The translations under genes were made by a program, and so were the position numbers. The notes beneath the pieces are model-generated. The model did not search any database. It was not told where the DNA came from and saw only the letters and a list, made by a program, of their open reading frames with translations. DNA of 64,000 nt, taken from the NCBI GenBank assembly GCA_021791145.1, contig JAJYXE010000037.1, positions 1-64,000 of the forward strand, in the 5' to 3' direction. Each line of letters starts with the position of its first letter. Within the stretch, counting starts at the first letter, position 1. Shown one piece after another: positions 58,444 to 64,000 of the stretch. This stretch comes from Actinomycetes bacterium (GTDB lineage Bacteria; Actinomycetota; Acidimicrobiia; Acidimicrobiales; RAAP-2).

Positions 58444-60234
58444 GTGGCCGACTTTCCCTGCACCTTCCGAGAAGACGTCACCGCGGCCGCCGAGATCCTT
58501 CGTCACGGAAGCGGCGTCTCTTGGGCTTACCGCTTGCTCGGAGAGCTCGAGTCGCGTCACGAGCTCTCCGACCTCTGGCTCGTCCTCGAGCCGAGCGTGG
58601 TGCCCGGGAACCCGAGCGTGGTGCCCGGGAACCCGAGCGTGGTGCCCGGGAACCCGAGCGTGGTGCCCGGACCACGAAGCGCGGGGCAGGTGGGAGGGGG
58701 CTTCCAGCTGTTCGCGCTGCGCGCCAGCGCGGCGTCCCTCGACGCTGTTCGCTCACTCCTCCACCGGCCCCCCGGGGTGCACCGCACCCCGGGGGACGTG
58801 CACCGCGAGCCGGCCGGGGTGCACGACGAGCCGACCGGGATCGACGCCGTCACGAACGCGGCGCTCGGCACCATGTGCAGTGCCACCTTCCGCGCGTGGG
58901 CGGCGTCCCTCGGCAGCGCCATCGACCCCGCGACGGGCATCTCGAGCAGCCCGGTGATCCGAGAGGGGATCAGCCGGGCTGCGGCATGCGGGGCACGCTA
59001 CGGATGGTCCAGTACGCTCGTCGTCCTCACGACGGGTGGGGAGGCGCCCCCAGAGGCGCGCTGGCTTGCACTCGCGGCAGCGCTCGGCAAGGCGCTGCGG
59101 AGCGGCGACGAGGTCGGGGTGACAACCCCGGGAGTGGCGCTCGCCCTCCTCGGGAACGCCGGCCCCGACGCCGTCCGGCCCTTCATCGCCCGGGTCCGCG
59201 CCGCGCTGAGCGCAGCTGGGTGGGAGGACGTCGACCTGCACGCGGCGACCGCGAGGACCCCCGAGGAGACCGTCGACCCGGCGGAGCTCGCCCGACTCGC
59301 GGCCGAGCGGCTGGCAGACGCAGGGCTCGACGCGCCGGCGATGCCGGCCGACCCGTCTCTTGTCGAGCTCGAGCTGCGCGTCCTTCCTGGGGTCGTGTGC
59401 GTGACGATGGCCACACCGATCCTGGTCTTCTCGGCGTCGCCCTCTGCATCCCTCCATGAGCGAGTCCTCGACCTGGTCCGCGCCCGTCTCCCGCACGCCT
59501 CGGTCCGCATGCTCGCGGTCGCCGACGAGGCGTGGGCCCCCGAGCGTGCACCAGAGGTGTCGGGCGCGCGCGCGGGCAACGGGCGCGAGCACGGCAACGG
59601 CAATGGAGGCAGCAACGGGCGCGAGCACGGCAACGGCAATGGCGGCAGCAACGGCAACGGCGGCGACAGCGGCTACGAGAGCGAGCACGGCAGAGCGCGC
59701 GAGCACGGTTACAGGAACGGTTACGGGAACGCCGGAGCGGCGCAGGGGAGCACCGGGGGGAAGGGCGCCGCTCTGCCAGAGGAATCGGCTCCCCGGGCCA
59801 TCTTGGCGACCGCGCCGGGCAGCGAGCGGGTCACAGCGCAAAGGGAAGGGTCGCGGGTGGAGCTCCTCAGCACCGCATTCGATGCGTCGCGCGGCACGAG
59901 CGAAGTGACCTTGGCGCTCGGCGCGCGACGCGGGACCGGGCGAGCGCCTGCCGGTCCCCTCGCCGGCGGGGCGCAGGCGACGCTCAACGCGCTCAGCGCG
60001 CTCTCCATCGACGTCCCCTTCTACCTCGTGTCCGCTGAGCACGCGCACGGCGTGCCCGGTGAGCCGGTCGTCGTCGTGCTCGCGCCCAAGCGTGACGGCG
60101 GCAGCGCTGCGCCTCCCGGCCAGATCGTGGAGCGCCTCGGCGTCGCGACGGGCAGGGAGGACGTGGAGGCCGCAAGCCGTGCGACGCTCGGCGCGCTGAA
60201 CCGACATCTGACGAGGGGCTCCTCCTCCGGATGA
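58444..60234 (+). CDS. Protein with degenerate GGDEF domain and low-complexity repeats
   Basis: 596 residues. Residues ~1-60 are helical (ADFPCTFREDVTAAAEILRHGSGVSWAYRLLGELE). Then come four NPSVVPG units (21-bp DNA repeats at 58591-58671) and a GGDEF-like fold at ~180-300 (GARYGWSSTLVVLTTGG...LALAAALGKALRSGDEVGVTTPGVALALLG). Aligned to a cyclase, RSGD takes the RxxD I-site place and TPGVA the GGDEF place, so it is inactive but may bind c-di-GMP. Later there is a GNGREHGNGNGGSNG repeat region and a second mixed domain near the C-terminus. GTG at 58444 after GGGGAGGCGAAGAGAAG; the stop overlaps the next ATG. Confidence 0.65.
   Translation: MADFPCTFREDVTAAAEILRHGSGVSWAYRLLGELESRHELSDLWLVLEPSVVPGNPSVVPGNPSVVPGNPSVVPGPRSAGQVGGGFQLFALRASAASLDAVRSLLHRPPGVHRTPGDVHREPAGVHDEPTGIDAVTNAALGTMCSATFRAWAASLGSAIDPATGISSSPVIREGISRAAACGARYGWSSTLVVLTTGGEAPPEARWLALAAALGKALRSGDEVGVTTPGVALALLGNAGPDAVRPFIARVRAALSAAGWEDVDLHAATARTPEETVDPAELARLAAERLADAGLDAPAMPADPSLVELELRVLPGVVCVTMATPILVFSASPSASLHERVLDLVRARLPHASVRMLAVADEAWAPERAPEVSGARAGNGREHGNGNGGSNGREHGNGNGGSNGNGGDSGYESEHGRAREHGYRNGYGNAGAAQGSTGGKGAALPEESAPRAILATAPGSERVTAQREGSRVELLSTAFDASRGTSEVTLALGARRGTGRAPAGPLAGGAQATLNALSALSIDVPFYLVSAEHAHGVPGEPVVVVLAPKRDGGSAAPPGQIVERLGVATGREDVEAASRATLGALNRHLTRGSSSG
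58591..58671. repeat. 21-bp tandem repeat (about 4 copies)
   Basis: CCGAGCGTGGTGCCCGGGAAC at 58591-58611, 58612-58632 and 58633-58653, then a variant copy. It codes the PSVVPGN unit in frame. Confidence 0.9.
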
Positions 60235-63041
60235 GCGCGTTCCGCTACGGCGCGTCGTTCTACGACCGCGCGAGCGGGCTGCGCTTCGAGGGGCACCATC
60301 CCCTGAGCAGGCCTGACCGCTGGCGCGCGTATCTCAAGGGCGCAGCTCGGGAGTACTCCCGCTACGGGATCGCCGGTCTGGTCGACCAGCGCGCCCTCGA
60401 AAGGGGGGACGGGGTGTCCCTCTTCTTCGTCGGCGTCGACGCGAACGACCGCGTGGTCGCCGGGCTGCGTTGCCATGGGCCGCTGGACGACGCGGCAGCG
60501 GCACAGGCGCTCGCGGAGATGGCTGCGTCGCCCGAGTGGGAAGAGCACCGGGCCGCCATGGAGGAGGTCTCGGCGTACGGGGTGATCGAGATGAAGGGCG
60601 CATGGCGCGAGCTGAGCGGTGACGGCAGCCGTCTTGTCGCGTCGGCAATGGTCCGCTGCTGCGCCCACGCGATCGACTGGCTCGGCGCGGAGGTCCTCCT
60701 CGCCGCGGTCGCCGACCGCATGGAGCCGATCATGGCGTCGGTCGGCAGCATGATGCTGGGCACGGAGTCCGCACCGTACCCCTCTGAGCAGTACCGCACG
60801 ATCCTCACGGGCATGCGGCGACCCCGCTACCGGGGGCTCCTCGACCCAGCCCAAGCTCGCCTCGTGCGCGAGGACCAGGAGCAGCTGAGCCGTCCACCCG
60901 CGAGCTCCCTCACGACCGGATGGCGGCCGATCGTCTTGGACGTCCGGAAGCGGGCGGACCGCCATGTCCTCACGAACCTGCGATCCGACCCCGGCATCGA
61001 CGTCCTCGACGTGGTCGAACGCCAGCGCGCCGAGCTGCAACGGCTCATCCCTCCGGCGACGCCAGAGGTCCTCGAGGAGCCGACGTGCCACGTGTACCTT
61101 CCGTGGCGCCGCGCGGTCGTCCACATGCTGGGACCGCGCGCCTACGCGGTCCTGCGGTTGGACAGGAACCGTCACCGGATCACCCGCGAGGAGCAGGAGC
61201 GGCTCGCCCGCCAGCGGGTGGGGATCGTCGGGCTGAGCGCGGGCCACGCCGCTGCGGTGACGATCGCGCTCGAGGGGCTCTGCGGGGAGCTCCGCGTCGC
61301 CGACTACGACGAGCTCGAGGCGTCGAACCTCAACCGGCTTCCCGCCTCCTTGCTCGACATCGGCACCAACAAGGCGGTGGTGGCAGCCCGCCGGGTGGCA
61401 GAGCTTGACCCCTACCTTCCTGTCCACGTGGTCCCCGAGGGCATCGACCCTGACAATGTCGACGAGTTCATCGCGGGCCTCGACGTGGTCGTCGAGGAGT
61501 GCGACGACCTCGCGATGAAGCTGCTCGTGCGTGAAGCTGCCCGTCGCCAGCGCGTGACCGTCGTGATGGAGACCAGCGACAGAGGGATGCTCGACGTGGA
61601 GCGCTTCGACCTCGAGCCCGACCGTCCCGCGTTCCACGGGTTGCTCGGCGACGTCAGCGCCGACGAGCTCGACTCGCTCACGGTCGCCCAGAAGGTTCCC
61701 TACGTCCTCGCGATCGTCGACGCGCCGCAGGGGTCGGCGCGTGGCACCGCGTCGCTCGCGGAGATCGGACGGACGGTGTCGAGCTGGCCCCAGCTCGGCT
61801 CCGACGTCACGCTCGGCGGAGCGGCGGTCGCCGCGGTCGTCCGGCGCCTCGGGCTCGGTGACGACGTCCCCTCTGGCAGGACGCGCATCGACCTCGACGC
61901 GGCCGTCTCGTCGCTCGAGCCGCCCGTGCAGGTGAGCGGTGCGCCGAAGCCGCGGGTGCCGCCGGTGCCGCCGTCGGGAGCCGCCGACGTCGGGCGGGCG
62001 ATCGTCCACGCGGCCACCCTCGCGCCGTCGTGCGGCAACGGCCAGCCTTGGCGGTTCGAGCTGAGCAGCCGGGACCTCGTGATCGCGCTCGACCGCTCGA
62101 GGAGCTGCGGGACGATGGACCTCAGCTCACGGGCGAGCTTCGTCGGACTGGGCGCAGCGCTCTTCAATGCTCGAGTGGCCGCCGCCGCCGCCGGCCGGCT
62201 CGGCCCGTACCGGCTCTTCCCTGAGGGACCGAGCTCGGACGTCGTCGCCTCCTTGGAGCTCGGCACGGCGTCGGACCCGTCGCTCGCCGAGCTCCACGGG
62301 GCCATGCTCGAGCGGTGCTCGAACCGCCGGCAGGGCACGCCGACTCCGCTCGACCTCGCGGAGGTGAGCCGGATGTCGCGGGCGGCCACCGAGGAGCACG
62401 CGCAGCTGCATCTCGTCACCGGCACGGATCGGCTGACGGAGTGCGCGGAGATCTTCGCCGCCGCTGAGCGCATCCGCTTCCTCAGCCCGCAGCTGCGCGA
62501 AGACACCTTGCGAGAGATGCGCTGGCCGGGCGAGGACGTGCGCACCGGGATCGACCTCGCCACGCTCGAGCTGTCGGGTCCCGAGGCCGGGTCGCTCCAG
62601 ATGCTCGGTCGTGGCGACGTCATGGACCTCCTCGAGCACTGGGACGCGGGCGGGGCACTCGGCGACTACCTGGCACGGGCGATCGGCGCGAGCTCGGCGG
62701 TCGCGATCGTGACCGTCGAGAGCGCAAGTCCCGCGTCCTATCTCAGCGGGGGGATGGCGCTCGAGCGCGTGTGGATCGAGGCGCAGCGTTCGGGCTGGGC
62801 CGTGCAGGCGATCGCCCCCGCCTTCCTCTACGCCGTCCAGCAGAGGGACTACCAGACGCTCGGCGGCACCCGCTGGGCTGAGGAGCTGCGGCGCCTCGCC
62901 GAACGCTTCCGTGCCCTCGTCGACCTCGGGACCCACACAGCGGGGATCCTCACCCTGCGGCTCAGCCGGGCCGCCCCCCCGCACGTCCGGAGCGCCCGGC
63001 TTCCCCTCGACCAGGTGCTGCGGCGCCGGGCAGCGCCCTAG
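60231..63041 (+). CDS. Rv1355c-family protein: E1-like (ThiF) plus nitroreductase-like fusion
   Basis: 936 residues. The N-terminal ~210 residues (FYDRASGLRFEGHHPLSRPDRW...) resemble the GNAT-like leading part of this family. Residues ~325-530 form a ThiF/MoeB Rossmann domain (VGIVGLSAGHAAAVTIALEGLCGELRVADYDELEASNLNRLPASLLDIGTNKAVVAARR), without the zinc cysteines. Residues ~580-930 are nitroreductase-like (VHAATLAPSCGNGQPWRFELSSRDL). The activity is unknown. In Mycobacterium tuberculosis, Rv1355c lies beside Rv1354c, a GAF-GGDEF-EAL enzyme, and here it again sits among GGDEF proteins. ATG start with four-base overlap to the preceding gene. Confidence 0.85.
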   Translation: MSAFRYGASFYDRASGLRFEGHHPLSRPDRWRAYLKGAAREYSRYGIAGLVDQRALERGDGVSLFFVGVDANDRVVAGLRCHGPLDDAAAAQALAEMAASPEWEEHRAAMEEVSAYGVIEMKGAWRELSGDGSRLVASAMVRCCAHAIDWLGAEVLLAAVADRMEPIMASVGSMMLGTESAPYPSEQYRTILTGMRRPRYRGLLDPAQARLVREDQEQLSRPPASSLTTGWRPIVLDVRKRADRHVLTNLRSDPGIDVLDVVERQRAELQRLIPPATPEVLEEPTCHVYLPWRRAVVHMLGPRAYAVLRLDRNRHRITREEQERLARQRVGIVGLSAGHAAAVTIALEGLCGELRVADYDELEASNLNRLPASLLDIGTNKAVVAARRVAELDPYLPVHVVPEGIDPDNVDEFIAGLDVVVEECDDLAMKLLVREAARRQRVTVVMETSDRGMLDVERFDLEPDRPAFHGLLGDVSADELDSLTVAQKVPYVLAIVDAPQGSARGTASLAEIGRTVSSWPQLGSDVTLGGAAVAAVVRRLGLGDDVPSGRTRIDLDAAVSSLEPPVQVSGAPKPRVPPVPPSGAADVGRAIVHAATLAPSCGNGQPWRFELSSRDLVIALDRSRSCGTMDLSSRASFVGLGAALFNARVAAAAAGRLGPYRLFPEGPSSDVVASLELGTASDPSLAELHGAMLERCSNRRQGTPTPLDLAEVSRMSRAATEEHAQLHLVTGTDRLTECAEIFAAAERIRFLSPQLREDTLREMRWPGEDVRTGIDLATLELSGPEAGSLQMLGRGDVMDLLEHWDAGGALGDYLARAIGASSAVAIVTVESASPASYLSGGMALERVWIEAQRSGWAVQAIAPAFLYAVQQRDYQTLGGTRWAEELRRLAERFRALVDLGTHTAGILTLRLSRAAPPHVRSARLPLDQVLRRRAAP

Positions 63042-63158
63042 GCGTGATCGTTCGCGCCCCCAATCGCTGAAGCGCACAAACAGTTTGCGCAGAAATTCTG
63101 CCGCTCTCGTGCATTCCGCCTCGTGAGCAGGTACGATTACAAGGTCGGAGGAGTGGGG

Positions 63159-64000
63159 ATGGTGATGAGTTCAGACCTCTTTGCTGGGGACGACCGTGTC
63201 GGCGGCGAAAATCTCGGTGAGGTTCTCGCGGGCGCGCTCAGGCTCTTGCGAGGCGCCGTGGCCGTCGAGTACCTGCCGGCGTCCTTGGCCCGCACCCCGG
63301 TGGTCTGGGCCGATCTGACACACGCGGCCGCGACCGCGGCGCTCCACACGCTGGTGTCGGGGCGGCTCGTGTCCGGCGGCCCGTGGGGGGAGGCTCGCCT
63401 CGGCGCGAACCTGGCGTGGATCGAGCCGCTGGATCCGACCGACGTCGTCGCTCCCGACGACGGGCACGTGGCACGGGGGGCGTTCGCCGTCGCCTTCAGG
63501 GAGCGCCCGCCGCTCGCCGACAACGAGATCGACACGGTCCGCCTGTTCGCCCGGCTCGCAAACGCGGTCGTCGGCCCGAGAGAGGCCACACGCACAACGT
63601 CGAGGCGGCGCGGCCTCGACGATCTCGTGTCGACCATCAGCGAACGGCTGATGTCCACGACCGGCCCGACCTTGAGAGATGCGCTCGACTGGGCGGTCGA
63701 GGTGCTGTGCGAGTACCTGGGTGCGGACGTCGCGTTCCTCCGCCGCAACGACCACGCTCGCGGCATGAGCGTTCTCATGGCCTTCTACCCCCCGCGCGGC
63801 ATCCCGCTGGAGGAGGACCCGCTCGGCATCGTCCCGTTCGACGCCGACCCCATCTTTGCCGCGACCAAGGACCTGAAGGTCCCCTTCATCGTGCGCAATG
63901 CCGCGGAGACCGACGACCGCTACCTCCAGCGGGTCCGCGACGCCGGCTGGTCGGACCAGTTCGCGGGTGCCGGCGTCCCCCTCGTGCACGGCGACTCGAC
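63159..64000 (+). CDS. GAF-domain signalling protein, N-terminal part (runs off the right edge)
   Basis: 280 codons are visible. Residues ~10-145 form one GAF-like domain (LGEVLAGALRLLRGAVAVEYLP...RPPLADNEIDTVRLFARLANAVV). A short linker RRRGLDDLVSTISERLM leads to a second GAF (LRDALDWAVEVLCEYLGADVAFLRRN...PFIVRNAAETDDRYLQRVRDAGWSDQFAGAGVPL). The output domain is outside. By position after the Rv1355c-type gene it may be a GGDEF/EAL protein like Rv1354c (inference). The ATG at 63159 has GGAGGAG five bases before; a TACGAT at 63132 may be the -10. Confidence 0.8.
   Translation, partial: MVMSSDLFAGDDRVGGENLGEVLAGALRLLRGAVAVEYLPASLARTPVVWADLTHAAATAALHTLVSGRLVSGGPWGEARLGANLAWIEPLDPTDVVAPDDGHVARGAFAVAFRERPPLADNEIDTVRLFARLANAVVGPREATRTTSRRRGLDDLVSTISERLMSTTGPTLRDALDWAVEVLCEYLGADVAFLRRNDHARGMSVLMAFYPPRGIPLEEDPLGIVPFDADPIFAATKDLKVPFIVRNAAETDDRYLQRVRDAGWSDQFAGAGVPLVHGDS

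Noticed and set aside
63072..63090. Terminator after the Rv1355c-type gene
   Set aside because: GCGCA-AAA...TTTGCGC has a bulge and a very small loop; too weak to call.

Overview
The window is about 70% GC with many GTG starts and dense translationally coupled operons. Its gene content points to a chromosome of a high-GC Gram-positive bacterium in the Actinomycetota, most likely the class Acidimicrobiia (inference). Supporting genes are the N-terminus of an actinobacterial-type Kgd, a fused PafBC, a coenzyme F420 guanylyltransferase, an Rv1355c-family protein, HrcA with CIRCE operators, and a type IVa pilus system without an outer-membrane secretin. No rRNA, tRNA or CRISPR array was seen.

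Layout. 1-9.3 kb is housekeeping and accessory metabolism: kgd (cut by the left edge), an alpha/beta hydrolase, the reverse-strand series rpiB-rnhB-DMT transporter-methyltransferase, a GH38 alpha-mannosidase, gpsA, and cofC/fbiD. 9.4-13.6 kb is a compact island: a histone H1-like tail protein, about 570 bp without a gene, a VirD4-type coupling ATPase, and a convergent MobF relaxase that lacks its helicase half. It is followed by pafBC and a CtaG-type oxidase assembly gene. 16.6-32.3 kb is dominated by type IV pilus genes: pilB-pilT-pilC, pilD, a second pilT, a pilM-pilN fusion with pilO and a small lipoprotein, and pilA. Interspersed are accD, a membrane glycosyltransferase and a proline-rich repeat protein. 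32.3-43.3 kb holds moaC, fmdB, tldE/tldD, a hotdog thioesterase, dxs, rfbA, a DinG helicase and an ArsR regulator. 43.3-52.9 kb is a long reverse-strand run, hrcA-dnaJ-rsmE-HTH-HIT-phoH-ybeY-corC-era, with lepA before it and rpsT divergent. 53-55 kb is holA-folP. 55.1-64 kb is a cyclic-di-GMP region: a c-di-GMP-I riboswitch, an active diguanylate cyclase, two proteins with catalytically dead GGDEF domains that keep the RxxD inhibitory site, an Rv1355c-family E1-like/nitroreductase protein, and the start of a GAF-domain protein cut by the right edge.

How it fits together. The most notable reading is that the pilus and c-di-GMP parts form one programme. The pilA promoter and the riboswitch promoter share 17 of 18 bases over the -35 and upstream region, and the pilB promoter carries a weaker copy (10 of 12 core bases). 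The riboswitch heads no large gene. Its transcript covers only a 43-codon reading frame, whose Shine-Dalgarno lies in a hairpin, and then meets a strong hairpin. The two dead GGDEF proteins look like c-di-GMP receptors rather than enzymes. Separately, CIRCE operators sit before both hrcA and an FmdB zinc-ribbon gene, which adds the latter to the heat-shock regulon. The HIT gene in the hrcA run appears to use a CTG start that overlaps the preceding stop.
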